Notes: generated by a model not told the origin, from the sequence alone. Shown: positions 44,826 through 53,308, counted from the first letter of the stretch. The stretch: 64,000 nt of DNA from JBFLYC01 sp040756735 (GCA_040756735.1 JBFLYC010000007.1:1-64000), one strand, 5' to 3'. Made by a program: numbers and translations.

Positions 44826-44950
44826 AGGTCAGGGGACACACCTCTTTCAGAGGAATGTCCCCAACGTATGCGTAAACTCTTGGCTTGGAGGAATGTCCCC
44901 AACGTAGGTCAGGGGACACACCAAATAAGGAAAGGGGACACACCTAAAAC
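44826..44950. repeat. Repeat cluster (GGGGACACACC family) at the start of the next gene
   Basis: Rearranged pieces of the element at 43837: a short version ggggacacacctctttcagaggaatgtcccc (shortened palindrome), a copy of the gcgtaaactcttggcttggagg half with its aatgtcccc end, and two isolated ggggacacacc ends at 44903 and 44935. The last copy ends only two codons before the ATG at 44952, so the element has replaced the natural upstream region of that gene. Confidence 0.8.
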
Positions 44951-44951
44951 A

Positions 44952-45269
44952 ATGCACATAGTCCAGGTCAAATTTTGCGGCAGCTGCAATCCCAGTATTG
45001 ATGCAGATGTGCTTTTTGAAGAGGTCATCAAAATGTCCGGGGTGTCAGGAGATGTACAGTTTACCTGCCATGATAGTCCAGAAGCAAAGCTGCTCCTTGT
45101 GTTATGTGCCTGCACTGCAGGCTGTGCAGCCCTACCTGACTTCAAGGGTTATACCATAAAAGTTGCAGGGGAAACCTTGGATGCTTTTTACTGTCCTAGA
45201 GAAAAGCTGTCATCAAAGATTGTTGACAAACTAAAAGGATATATAAGTGAGGTTGAATCTAATGGATAA
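44952..45269 (+). CDS. Small Cys-rich protein of unknown function
   Basis: A 105-residue protein with KFCGSCNPSID near the start, CACTAGCAAL in the middle and a lone FYCP later, six cysteines in all. The pattern suggests a metal or cluster site. I do not recognise a named family. Its frame could open upstream in the repeat (44868), but the ATG at 44952 starts the conserved-looking part; no AGGAGG is present, and the repeat-derived GGGGACAC may serve as ribosome site. It overlaps the flavoprotein gene by 8 bases, so the two are translationally coupled and probably act together. Confidence 0.6.
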   Translation: MHIVQVKFCGSCNPSIDADVLFEEVIKMSGVSGDVQFTCHDSPEAKLLLVLCACTAGCAALPDFKGYTIKVAGETLDAFYCPREKLSSKIVDKLKGYISEVESNG

Positions 45270-46113
45270 AGTTATAGGGGTTGTTGCATCTCCAAGAAAA
45301 CTTGGCAACAGCCATGTCCTTGTCCAGCTTTGTCTAGACGCTGTCAAATCATGTGGGGTTGCTACAGAGCTGGTCTACCTGCATGACCTTAATATAAAAA
45401 ACTGCCGGGGCTGTTTAGCCTGTGTATATAAGGGAGAATGCTCCATTGTCGGAGATGATATGCCAGAACTCCTGGATGTTTTCTTAAAGGCAAAAGGCCT
45501 GATAGTGGCAGCTCCTACATATATTTTTAGTCCTACATCTATAATAAAAAATGTTATTGACCGCAGTATGATGCTTACACCTTATCTGGATATGCTTAAG
45601 GGTCAAGACAGGTATGCAGTTGTGATAAGTATTGCAGGCAATCCGGCCTGGAACCATCTAGGCTTGACCCAGGTCAGTCAATTTGCGCTAGCTTTTGGGT
45701 ATCAAATCTGCCGCCGTATGGAAGCCTTTGCGCCAGGGCCTGCTGAAGTGCTGCTGCAGGATCAAATACTTGCAGAAGTGGAAGATATGGGCAAAGACCT
45801 GGTTTCTGCCCTGCAAACTGGTAAATCTCCTTCAAGTACGAGGTCTGCAGTGTCCTGCCCCCTTTGTATGGGGGATGTTTTCAGGCTTAATGAAAAAGGT
45901 AAAGCAATCTGTGTTGCCTGTGGCGCTGCAGGATACATAAATAGCCATGAAGATGGTTTAAGATTAGAGGATTTTTCAGGGGAAAGCAATTTCTTTACCC
46001 CTGCCAGCCGCCAGGAACATATCAATGAGTGGATTATTCCCTCCAAGGATCGTTTTCTAAGCAGGCGAGAAAAAATTAAGGCCGAGTTAATCAGGTTAGG
46101 GTTTAAAAAATAA
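45262..46113 (+). CDS. Iron-sulfur flavoprotein (NADPH-dependent FMN reductase family) with zinc-ribbon tail
   Basis: A 283-residue protein. The flavodoxin-like FMN domain begins VIGVVASPRKLGNSHVL (FMN phosphate loop). The compact cluster motif CRGCLACVYKGEC (C-x2-C-x2-C-x5-C, about residues 48-60) is typical of archaeal and clostridial iron-sulfur flavoproteins. The C-terminal part adds a ribbon, CPLCMGDVFRLNEKGKAICVACG, which is unusual for the family and may bind zinc or iron. The ATG at 45262 is preferred to the GTG at 45247. Role: probably electron transfer or reduction of a small molecule within the 45-50 kb cluster. Confidence 0.8.
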   Translation: MDKVIGVVASPRKLGNSHVLVQLCLDAVKSCGVATELVYLHDLNIKNCRGCLACVYKGECSIVGDDMPELLDVFLKAKGLIVAAPTYIFSPTSIIKNVIDRSMMLTPYLDMLKGQDRYAVVISIAGNPAWNHLGLTQVSQFALAFGYQICRRMEAFAPGPAEVLLQDQILAEVEDMGKDLVSALQTGKSPSSTRSAVSCPLCMGDVFRLNEKGKAICVACGAAGYINSHEDGLRLEDFSGESNFFTPASRQEHINEWIIPSKDRFLSRREKIKAELIRLGFKK

Positions 46114-46133
46114 CTATGATTGGGGTGGTTTCC

Positions 46134-46781
46134 ATGGACCTTATGGAAGTCGTCAGAACAAGACGGTCCATCCGCAAGTATAAACCCGATGCAATTCCAC
46201 AGGATTTACTCCGAGAAATACTGGAGGCTGCCAGGCTTGCCCCCTCTGGAGTTAACCGTCAACCCTGGAGGTTTGTATTAGTTGCAGATCCCCAGCTTAA
46301 AAAATTGATTAAAGCTGCTTCCTTTAACCAGAGGTTTGTTGAGGAAGCGCCGCTGCTTGTGGTATGTTGTGCCGACCTGCAAGCCTACAAGTCTGAGAAT
46401 GTTAGGAAGCGCGTTACAGAGCTAATTGATATTGGCGCCTTGGCAAAAGAAAGTATAAACTGGTATCCCCAGGAAAATGATGATGAAAAGACTTTATTAA
46501 CCAAGTATGGTTTGGGTGTTACCCTAAATGTGGCCATAGCTGTAGAACACCTGGTGCTTGCTGCGGCCTCTTTTGGCCTTGGCACATGCTGGGTTCAGAG
46601 GATGAAACCCGAAGAAATACGCAATATTTTGGGGTTACCGGACAACATGCTGGTTGTTGCCCTGCTGCCCATGGGTTATCCGGCTGAAGATCCTGGGCCC
46701 AGGCCAAGATTGTCCCTTGATGAAATTATTATTGATAGGGAAGGCATACTATACAATGACAGGAGTGAAAATCATGAATGA
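46134..46781 (+). CDS. Nitroreductase-family FMN oxidoreductase
   Basis: A 215-residue enzyme of the nitroreductase superfamily. RTRRSIRKY and APSGVNRQPWRFVLV bind FMN; the late GLGTCWVQRM with LLPMGYPAEDPGPRPR closes the active site. The ATG at 46134 follows GGGGTGG by five bases; the upstream ATG at 46116 is less likely. It overlaps the hydratase by 8 bases. Nitroreductases in strict anaerobes reduce many flavin-accepting substrates; nothing here fixes one. A second member is at 63364 and is not a close copy. Confidence 0.87.
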   Translation: MDLMEVVRTRRSIRKYKPDAIPQDLLREILEAARLAPSGVNRQPWRFVLVADPQLKKLIKAASFNQRFVEEAPLLVVCCADLQAYKSENVRKRVTELIDIGALAKESINWYPQENDDEKTLLTKYGLGVTLNVAIAVEHLVLAAASFGLGTCWVQRMKPEEIRNILGLPDNMLVVALLPMGYPAEDPGPRPRLSLDEIIIDREGILYNDRSENHE

Positions 46782-47556
46782 ACAGCATTTGAAAGAAGCA
46801 GCCGAGCAGCTTTATGCAGCGGAAAAAAGCCTGTCCACAATTGAACATTTAACAGAAAAATACCCTGGTATAACCATTCAGGAAGCCTATCAAATCCAGC
46901 TGCTGGTTGTAGAAAAAAAATTGGAGCAAGGGGCTAGAATAATCGGCAAAAAGATTGGCCTTACAGGTAAGGCAATGCAGGAGTTTATGGGGGTAAATGA
47001 GCCAGATTACGGCCACCTTTTTGATTCCCTAGTGGGAGAAGAAGATGTGCCTGTAAAAATGGAACAATTAATTCAACCTAAAATCGAAGCAGAGTTGGCG
47101 TTTGTTTTAAAGGATAAACTTAAAGGACCTGGGGTAACAGTTGCGGAGGTGCTTAAGGCCACTGAAGGTGTCATGGCATCCTTTGAAATAGTAGACAGCC
47201 GTTATAAAAACTGGAAAATTAAAATTCAGGATACTATTGCTGACAATGCTTCAACAGGCCTGTTTATTTTAGGCAGCGAAATTATTCCCGTGAGCAAGGT
47301 TAATCTCAAGTATGTGGGCATGGTTTTCGAGCGAAATGGAAGGGTCATTGATACCGCTGCCGGTGCAGCAATCTTAGGCCATCCTGCTTTAGCTGTCGCA
47401 TGGCTGGCTAATAAACTTGCTGAATATGACATTGCCTTAAACCCTGGAGAAATAATTCTATCCGGCGCTTTAACCAGAGCATATGAGATTAACAAGGGCG
47501 ATATTTTTACAGCTACTTTTGGAGGAATTGGCCAGGTAAAGGCTATTTTTGAATAA
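46774..47556 (+). CDS. 2-keto-4-pentenoate hydratase-family protein
   Basis: A 260-residue member of the MhpD/DmpE/DmpH family (fumarylacetoacetase fold). GKKIGLTGKAMQEFMGVNEPDYGHLFDSL carries the family centre, IEAELAFVLK the metal-binding E-x-E, and ASFEIVDSRYKNWKI the next. The family hydrates 2-oxopent-4-enoate or decarboxylates 4-oxalocrotonate in aerobic meta-cleavage pathways, but there is no ring-cleaving dioxygenase here, so the true substrate in this anaerobe is unclear. The ATG at 46774 follows AGGAGTG; the longer frame from 46654 overlaps the nitroreductase and is not used. Confidence 0.87.
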   Translation: MNEQHLKEAAEQLYAAEKSLSTIEHLTEKYPGITIQEAYQIQLLVVEKKLEQGARIIGKKIGLTGKAMQEFMGVNEPDYGHLFDSLVGEEDVPVKMEQLIQPKIEAELAFVLKDKLKGPGVTVAEVLKATEGVMASFEIVDSRYKNWKIKIQDTIADNASTGLFILGSEIIPVSKVNLKYVGMVFERNGRVIDTAAGAAILGHPALAVAWLANKLAEYDIALNPGEIILSGALTRAYEINKGDIFTATFGGIGQVKAIFE

Positions 47557-47578
47557 AACAATAACAGGGAGGAAATTC

Positions 47579-48868
47579 ATGAAAAACTTCCTTGAACATC
47601 TAAACACCAGCAATAGAATATTAATTGGCGATGGTGCCAATGGGACGATGCTTATGAGGTACGGGTTGGTAATGGGCCAATCCCCGGAAGAATTTAACCT
47701 AATAAATCCAGGGGCTGTTGAACGGGTTCACAAAGAGCATAAGAAGGCCGGCGCCAGGTTAATCAAGGCAAATACCTTTGGTGCAAATCGCATAAAACTG
47801 GGTAAACATAACCTGGATTCAAAAGTCAGAGAGATTGTTAAAGAAGGTGTAAAAATTGCCAGGGCTGCCGCAGCAGGGGAGGCTTACGTCAGTTTGACAG
47901 TTGGCCCTACTGGAGAATTAATGGCTCCCTTTGGTACTCTAACCTTTGATACAGCTTATGAAGTCTATAAGGAACAGGTATTGGCCGGTATTGAAGAAGG
48001 TATTGATCTGGTAGATATTCAGACCATGGGAGATCTGGGAGAACTGAGAGCGGCTATCCTGGCTGCTAAAGAGCTTGGAGCGCCTGTCAGCGCTTCCATG
48101 AGTTTTGGAAGTGGAGGCCGTTCACTCATGGGTACAGAGCCGGCAACCTTTGCCAAGGTTGCTGCCAATATGACTGTAAATCTTGCTGCTGCAAACTGCC
48201 TTTCTCCTGAAAATGCTTTGGAGGCACTTGAACAAATCATTCCACATTTCCCCGGGCATTGCTATGTTAGACCAAATGCAGGTGTTCCAACCCTGGTAAG
48301 TGGCAAGACGGTATATCCCATGGATCCTCAAGAGTTTGCAGGGTGGGGTAAAAAGTTTGCTGAAGCAGGGGTAGACATAATTGGCGGTTGCTGTGGCACT
48401 GCTCCAGAGCACATAGAAGCTCTTGCCGGCGTTCTGGAGAATAAGTCAAAGGCTGTAGTCCCAAAATCCCGGATGGAGTGGATTGCTTCGGCCTATGAAG
48501 GGCTCTTAGCAGAAAAGGTTTTTGAGAGTAACAGCTGTATTGTTACTTCAGATGATATGGCAGGGGATATTAATTTTAGCGGTACTCAGCTTCTGAGATA
48601 TATTAAGTCTTTTCCCTCAAGCGAAATGGGGGTTTTGCAATTAGACATGACAGGTGTCCCATTAAATACTGTCCATGATATTGTTCTTTATGCACAGGCT
48701 GCTACCAGGAAGCCGTTAATCTTTGAAGTGGATAGCGAGGAAGTATTGGAACATTGCCTGCGCTATTATGCAGGAATTGCTGGAATCATCAACCGGGGCA
48801 TTGCTGAGGAGAAAGTTGCTCATTTAATAAGGCACTATGGAGGAATTGTGCTAAAAACCAGGGGGTAG
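47579..48868 (+). CDS. Homocysteine S-methyltransferase-like protein, truncated methionine-synthase type
   Basis: A 429-residue protein. Residues 1-295 are a homocysteine methyltransferase barrel: GDGANGTMLM at the start, KANTFGANR, and the zinc ligands in AANCLSPEN and GGCCGTAPEH. The remaining 130 residues (ending KTRG) begin like the pterin-binding barrel of MetH (PLIFEVDSEEVLEHCLRYY) but are far too short to be a complete domain, and no cobalamin domain is present. It may transfer methyl groups to a thiol from an unknown donor. GGAGGAAA precedes the ATG at 47579. It is not a standard MetH. Confidence 0.82.
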   Translation: MKNFLEHLNTSNRILIGDGANGTMLMRYGLVMGQSPEEFNLINPGAVERVHKEHKKAGARLIKANTFGANRIKLGKHNLDSKVREIVKEGVKIARAAAAGEAYVSLTVGPTGELMAPFGTLTFDTAYEVYKEQVLAGIEEGIDLVDIQTMGDLGELRAAILAAKELGAPVSASMSFGSGGRSLMGTEPATFAKVAANMTVNLAAANCLSPENALEALEQIIPHFPGHCYVRPNAGVPTLVSGKTVYPMDPQEFAGWGKKFAEAGVDIIGGCCGTAPEHIEALAGVLENKSKAVVPKSRMEWIASAYEGLLAEKVFESNSCIVTSDDMAGDINFSGTQLLRYIKSFPSSEMGVLQLDMTGVPLNTVHDIVLYAQAATRKPLIFEVDSEEVLEHCLRYYAGIAGIINRGIAEEKVAHLIRHYGGIVLKTRG

Positions 48869-48874
48869 TCTCAA

Positions 48875-49822
48875 GTGGAATATAGGATATTAGGAAACAC
48901 AGGACTGAAGGTTTCTGAGTTATGTTTCGGAGCCCTTACCATAGGGCCCCTGCAAGCTAATCTTTCGGTAGAAGATGGGGGCAGGCTGATCAAACAGGCA
49001 TTAGACAGAGGTGTTAATTTTATCAATACTGCCGAACAGTATCAAACCTATGATTATATAAAACATGCTTTGAAAGGGTTTAGGGGAGATGCCGTAATAG
49101 CCACCAAATCATTGGCTGTTGACTATAACGGAATGAAAAGATCCATTGAGAATGCCTTGCGAAGTTTAGATAGAGAGGTTATTGATATTTTTCACCTGCA
49201 TGCTGCCAGGGCTTCCGTTGACGTTTTTGACAAGCGCAGCGAGGCTTTAAGATGCCTGGTAGATTATAAAGAAAAGGGTTATATTCGTGCTACAGGTATT
49301 TCCACCCATAATGTGAAAGTGGTGGAAAGGGCTGCAAAAATCCCTGAAATTGATGTGGTATACCCCTTAATCAACAAACTTGGAAAGGGTATTCTTGATG
49401 GTTCACTTGCTGATATGCTCGCTGCAATAGAAACATGCCGTAAAGCAGGAAAAGGCCTTTATGCCATGAAGGTGCTTGCTGGAGGATATTTAATTAACGA
49501 CTTATTGGATGCCATTGCCTTTGCAAGAGGCATTGAAAGTATGCACTCGGTCTCTGTAGGTATGGCCAATGAAAGAGAACTGGAATTGAACCTGAAGATT
49601 TTTAGTGGGGAAGATGTTGCACCGGAGATGCTGCCGGGGATGAGCGCCAAGAAGCTGCTGATAGTTGACATCTTCTGCAAAAGATGTGGAGCCTGTATGG
49701 ACGTATGTCCAAATAGCGCGCTGAGTATGGGAGAAAAGTCTGTGGTTGTTAATCCAGAGAAGTGTTTGTTATGCGGGTACTGTCATCCTGTATGCCCAGA
49801 GCTGGCGATTAGGATAATATAG
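48875..49822 (+). CDS. Aldo/keto reductase with C-terminal 4Fe-4S ferredoxin domain
   Basis: A 315-residue protein. Residues 1-260 are an aldo/keto reductase barrel (GNTGLKVSELCFGALTIG; NTAEQY with the catalytic Tyr; FHLHAA). The last 50 residues form a two-cluster ferredoxin, CKRCGACMDVCP and CLLCGYCHPVCP. Such fusions let a reductase exchange electrons with ferredoxin instead of NADPH. The GTG at 48875 follows GGGGGTAG and is 6 bases after the methyltransferase gene, so both are in one operon. Confidence 0.88.
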   Translation: MEYRILGNTGLKVSELCFGALTIGPLQANLSVEDGGRLIKQALDRGVNFINTAEQYQTYDYIKHALKGFRGDAVIATKSLAVDYNGMKRSIENALRSLDREVIDIFHLHAARASVDVFDKRSEALRCLVDYKEKGYIRATGISTHNVKVVERAAKIPEIDVVYPLINKLGKGILDGSLADMLAAIETCRKAGKGLYAMKVLAGGYLINDLLDAIAFARGIESMHSVSVGMANERELELNLKIFSGEDVAPEMLPGMSAKKLLIVDIFCKRCGACMDVCPNSALSMGEKSVVVNPEKCLLCGYCHPVCPELAIRII

Positions 49823-49966
49823 GTCAGGGGACACACCTCAAGCGGAGGTGAGAGGTCAGAGGTTGGAGGTTAGATTTTAGTCTTGCTCCAGAGCATTTCT
49901 AGAATTCTCACGTCTAACATCCTACTTCCAACTTCCAATGTGGAGGAATGTCTCAAACTTAGGAGG
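49823..49966. repeat. Long inverted repeat of the GGGGACACACC family
   Basis: The stretch begins ggtcaggggacacacctc and ends gaggaatgtctcaaac, the same two termini as the element at 43837. Between them is a second inverted pair, gaggttggaggttaga and tctaacatcctacttccaac-type sequence, giving one large hairpin. It fills the gap before the nitrilase gene. Confidence 0.7.
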
Positions 49967-49973
49967 AATGATA

Positions 49974-50777
49974 ATGTCATGTTTCTTAGCTGCTGCTGTT
50001 CAAATGGACAGCAGAGAAGACAAAGAAGAAAACTTAAAGGAGGCAGCAGGCTTAATTGATGAGGCTGTGTCAAAGGGAGCAAAATTAATAGTCCTGCCTG
50101 AATTGTTTAATTACTTGGGACCAGGCATGGCTGACTGGGAGCATGCCGAGGCAATACCCGGGCCAAGTACAGAGGTTATTGCAGGGAAGGCAAAGCAGCA
50201 TGGAGTTTACATAGTGGGCGGCAGTATTTTGGAGAGGGTAGAGGATAGCAAAAAGACTTATAACACAAGTGCAGTTTTTGCTCCTTCGGGGGAAATAATT
50301 GCCCTGTACAGAAAGATACACCTTTATGATGTAGATGTAGAAGATGGCCCAAAATCTCTGGAATCTAAATATCGTTTACCTGGTAGAGAAACGGTGTGTA
50401 CTTCCACTAGTCTTTGTACCCTGGGGCTATCCATCTGTTATGATCTGAGGTTTCCTGAATTGTATCGCAGCCTTTCAGCTAAGGGGGCACAGGTTATAAC
50501 AGCTTCTGCTTACTTTGCCAGGGGAACAGGAAAAGATCATTGGGAACTGCTGGTTAGGGCTAGGGCTTTAGAAAATCAGGCATACATGATTGCTGCTAAT
50601 CAAATAGGTCTTAAAAAGCCTTTTGAGGCTCATGGTCATAGTATGATTGTTGATCCCTGGGGAAGGATAATTGCAGAGAACAAGCAAGGAGTGGGAATAA
50701 CCCTTGCTGAGATTGACTTGAATTATTTAATTAAGGTGCGTACAGAACTACCGGCCCTTAAACATCGTTCAATGTAA
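49974..50777 (+). CDS. Carbon-nitrogen hydrolase (nitrilase / omega-amidase family)
   Basis: A 267-residue nitrilase-superfamily enzyme with the complete catalytic triad: Glu in VLPELFNY, Lys in YRKIHLYD, and Cys in SICYDLRFPELYR. The length and the DVDVEDGPKSLESKYRLPG segment are closest to the Nit2/omega-amidase branch, which hydrolyses 2-oxo-glutaramate or similar amides. The ATG at 49974 follows TAGGAGGA; upstream starts lie in the repeat. It may deamidate products of transamination, but the neighbours do not fix its substrate. Confidence 0.88.
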   Translation: MSCFLAAAVQMDSREDKEENLKEAAGLIDEAVSKGAKLIVLPELFNYLGPGMADWEHAEAIPGPSTEVIAGKAKQHGVYIVGGSILERVEDSKKTYNTSAVFAPSGEIIALYRKIHLYDVDVEDGPKSLESKYRLPGRETVCTSTSLCTLGLSICYDLRFPELYRSLSAKGAQVITASAYFARGTGKDHWELLVRARALENQAYMIAANQIGLKKPFEAHGHSMIVDPWGRIIAENKQGVGITLAEIDLNYLIKVRTELPALKHRSM

Positions 50778-50830
50778 TTTGAGTTAGTATGATAAAAATT
50801 TTTTGGAATTTACGAAATAAAGCAGGATTT

Positions 50831-50891
50831 TTGACACCTTTAATAGAATAATTGTAACACAGAAATGAACGTGATGTTCACAGTGCGAACA
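50831..50891 (+). promoter_or_regulatory. Possible promoter and inverted repeats before the unknown gene
   Basis: A perfect -35 TTGACA (50831-50836) is followed by a poor -10 (TGTAAC, about 50853). Just downstream are overlapping inverted repeats: GAAC-GTGAT-GTTC (50867-50879) and TGTTC-N7-GAACA (50875-50891), which could bind a dimeric regulator. The rest of the 266-base gap (50778-51043) shows nothing else. Confidence 0.35.
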
Positions 50892-51043
50892 AATGGGAGA
50901 AATGCACACCATTTATAGCTTTCAGAAAGGGGGTATGAAATGGGGCGACAGGGCCACCTGGGTAGAGTTGCGTCATTATAGTATTGTATTTAAAAGTACC
51001 TAGCAGATGTAAGATTTACCAGAATGAAGGGGGAAGATTAGCT

Positions 51044-52303
51044 TTGAGAGATTTACTAAAAATAGACATGTCGGTAGTCGATGAAATCAACAGGTTTTTA
51101 GTAGACCCTGATAATGAACTTATTAATGAGATTTTAAGAGTTGTTGAAAAATACGGTACACCAGAACAGATTAATGCCAAGGCTGAAGAGGCCAGAAAAC
51201 TCTCTAACTTGATGGGGCGTCTGCAAAACATGAAGTCCCCATATTTAAAGGACTTAGAATGGTTAATTGAAGAAAGAGATAAGGGTTCCTTTGTTTCCAT
51301 ATCAGATTATCGTCGCAGCATCCTAGGAGATAAGGCAAATACCATGTACTTTGAAGAGGGTAAAGCTGTAACCCTTGAAATCAGCGCTACCCAGTATTTT
51401 CCCTGGTTGATAACTGAAGCCAAGCAAGCCATTGAGAAAAAGGAAATCATGCCTGGAAGATACATACGTGTCCGTAACATGAAGGAGCAGGAGTCTGACC
51501 AGGGAGATATAATAGCTTTTGCCGCAGCAATGCAGATTGTGGGTGCAAGTTACGTTGAGTCATTGGATACAAGAGGTACAGACGGATCTAACGTACATTT
51601 AGGCGGACCAGAGACCCTAGCTGGTTATTTTGGAGGCATTGGCCAGCCTAATCAATATCCATTAAAGTGGGCAGATGAATTATTGTACTACTATACCAAT
51701 TACGGCGTCAACCAAGTTCTTAACATCAACCCGGGTACAGTGTTTGTTGGGTATATTCTTTACAGGCTGGGAATTAACATTTCCTTTAAGATTTCTGTAT
51801 TTATGGGCAATGACAACCCCTTTGCAGTTTTTTGGACCTTAATGATGGGACGCATGTTTGCCAGGGAAGATTACTCAACACCATTAGTTGGATTTAACCT
51901 CAGTAATTCGGTAGATGTACAGACTTTGAAACAAAGTTCAGAAGTCAGACGTAAGCTTGGCCTGGAAAGTAAGGTCCGGATTGAGCATCACATCACAGAA
52001 CCTTACAGAGGTATTGTCCGCCAGCCCTACAACCGTCGTGACGATCTTCTTGAAGTTGCTCCTGTGGTACCAAACATTGCAGCCAAGCATGAAGGTGGAG
52101 ATCCTGAAGTGGACGCATCTCGTGAACGCACATCCATCATTTTTGACTATTTCCGTACCAAGCAGGAGATTATTGAATCAGGAGAAATGCCCATTTTGGA
52201 ACAGCATTACTTGGATAAGCATGATGCAGTAAATAGGACTGCCAGGGCGCTCACAGAAAAAGGTCTATCCTTTATTGGAGCAACTAAACTCCACCGTCGC
52301 TAA
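51044..52303 (+). CDS. Conserved-looking protein of unknown function upstream of panB
   Basis: A 419-residue soluble protein that I cannot assign to a family. It begins LRDLLKIDMSVVDEINRF and has a helical first 120 residues, then an alpha/beta body. Motif-like segments include GRYIRVRNMKEQE, ESLDTRGTDGSNVHLGG, NINPGTVFVGYIL, and RIEHHITEPYRGIVRQP. It has no signal peptide, no Cys pattern and no membrane helix. The TTG at 51044 follows GGGGGAAG; a longer frame from 50984 lacks a ribosome site. PanB follows after 103 bases. The Gly/His/Asp-rich segments suggest an enzyme, perhaps a barrel, but no reaction can be named. Confidence 0.7.
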   Translation: MRDLLKIDMSVVDEINRFLVDPDNELINEILRVVEKYGTPEQINAKAEEARKLSNLMGRLQNMKSPYLKDLEWLIEERDKGSFVSISDYRRSILGDKANTMYFEEGKAVTLEISATQYFPWLITEAKQAIEKKEIMPGRYIRVRNMKEQESDQGDIIAFAAAMQIVGASYVESLDTRGTDGSNVHLGGPETLAGYFGGIGQPNQYPLKWADELLYYYTNYGVNQVLNINPGTVFVGYILYRLGINISFKISVFMGNDNPFAVFWTLMMGRMFAREDYSTPLVGFNLSNSVDVQTLKQSSEVRRKLGLESKVRIEHHITEPYRGIVRQPYNRRDDLLEVAPVVPNIAAKHEGGDPEVDASRERTSIIFDYFRTKQEIIESGEMPILEQHYLDKHDAVNRTARALTEKGLSFIGATKLHRR

Positions 52304-52406
52304 GGTCTTTTGTGTCATGAGTTGAAATTTCATGAGTGTTAAGTTGAAAAGAAAGTAAAAATCAATTAGAATTAGTAGAAATTTAATAAAAAAGGAAGTG
52401 TTTTTT

Positions 52407-53255
52407 ATGGCTAAGAAAAAGTCAGTTCTTGATTTTATCAAGATGAAAAAAGAAGGAGAACAGGTTGCCTGGGTTACAGCTTATGACTATCCTACAGCCG
52501 CTTTTGCGGAGCAAGCCGGAATGGACATGATATTGGTAGGAGACTCACTTGGCATGGTTACCCTTGGGTATGACAGCACCATACCTGTTACCATGGAAGA
52601 CTGTATCTCACACTGCCAGGCCGTTCGTAGAGGCGCTCCAAATACCTGGATCGTTGGTGACATGCCATTCATGTCATACCAGGTTTCCGATGAAGAAGCA
52701 GTTAGGAATGCAGGAAGGTTCTTAAAAGAGGCTAATGTAGACTGCATCAAATTAGAAGGCGGCGTAAGGGTAGCCAGTAGAATTAGGGCTATCACTGATG
52801 CCGGCATATTGGTAATGGGTCATATCGGCCTTACGCCGCAAAGCTCAGGACAATTGGGTGGGTTCAAAGCCCAGGGCAGAGATGTTAAAAATGCAAGACT
52901 GGTGATAGAAGACGCTATAGCAGTGCAGGAAGCAGGTGCCTTCTCAATTCTAGTTGAGGCTGTTCCCCCTGAAGTAACTGCCTTTATTGCCAAGAAGCTT
53001 ACCATACCTGTCTATTCCATTGGTGCAGGGCCTTGTGACGGTCAGCTTTTAATCAGCGGAGATATGCTTGGCAAGTTTCAAATCTTTACACCCAAGTTTG
53101 TTAAAAAGTATGCCAACGTTGCTGAAGTTGAAACTAATGCTTTCAAACAATACATCAAGGAAGTTAAGGAAGGCATCTTCCCAGAAGACGAACATGTCTA
53201 CCATATCATTGAGCCTATTGAAGAATTCGAAAAGATGTTCAAGGAATTTGCATAA
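52407..53255 (+). CDS. panB: 3-methyl-2-oxobutanoate hydroxymethyltransferase
   Basis: A 282-residue ketopantoate hydroxymethyltransferase, which uses 5,10-methylene-THF to hydroxymethylate 2-oxoisovalerate. Metal ligands are present in VGDSLGMV, VGDMPF and IKLEGG, and the catalytic Glu in LVEAVP. MGHIGLTPQSSGQLGGFKAQGR is a family hallmark. The ATG at 52407 follows AAGGAAGTG. There is no panC or panD next to it, which is unusual for coenzyme A biosynthesis; its partner here is the unknown 419-residue protein. A terminator follows directly. Confidence 0.92.
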   Translation: MAKKKSVLDFIKMKKEGEQVAWVTAYDYPTAAFAEQAGMDMILVGDSLGMVTLGYDSTIPVTMEDCISHCQAVRRGAPNTWIVGDMPFMSYQVSDEEAVRNAGRFLKEANVDCIKLEGGVRVASRIRAITDAGILVMGHIGLTPQSSGQLGGFKAQGRDVKNARLVIEDAIAVQEAGAFSILVEAVPPEVTAFIAKKLTIPVYSIGAGPCDGQLLISGDMLGKFQIFTPKFVKKYANVAEVETNAFKQYIKEVKEGIFPEDEHVYHIIEPIEEFEKMFKEFA

Positions 53256-53280
53256 ACTATAAACCTCCCTTATTTAGGTC

Positions 53281-53308
53281 CGGGTACTAGCATACCCGGG
53301 CTTTTCTT
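53281..53308 (+). terminator. Intrinsic terminator after panB
   Basis: Arms CCGGGTA (53281-53287) and TACCCGG (53294-53300), 6-base loop, then CTTTTCTT. Just beyond (53325-53345) is cgttagggacattccccc, an inverted end of the GGGGACACACC repeat family. Confidence 0.8.

Noticed and set aside
43837..44950. Possible CRISPR array
   Set aside because: Only a few repeats of irregular structure, no short uniform spacers, and no cas genes; the units are palindromic intergenic elements.
44868..44951. Upstream extension of the 105-residue Cys-rich protein
   Set aside because: These 28 codons are translated repeat sequence, not protein-like, so the ATG at 44952 was used.
50867..50879. LexA box GAAC-GTGAT-GTTC
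   Set aside because: The Gram-positive LexA site needs a 4-base spacer; here it is five, and the downstream genes have no link to DNA damage.
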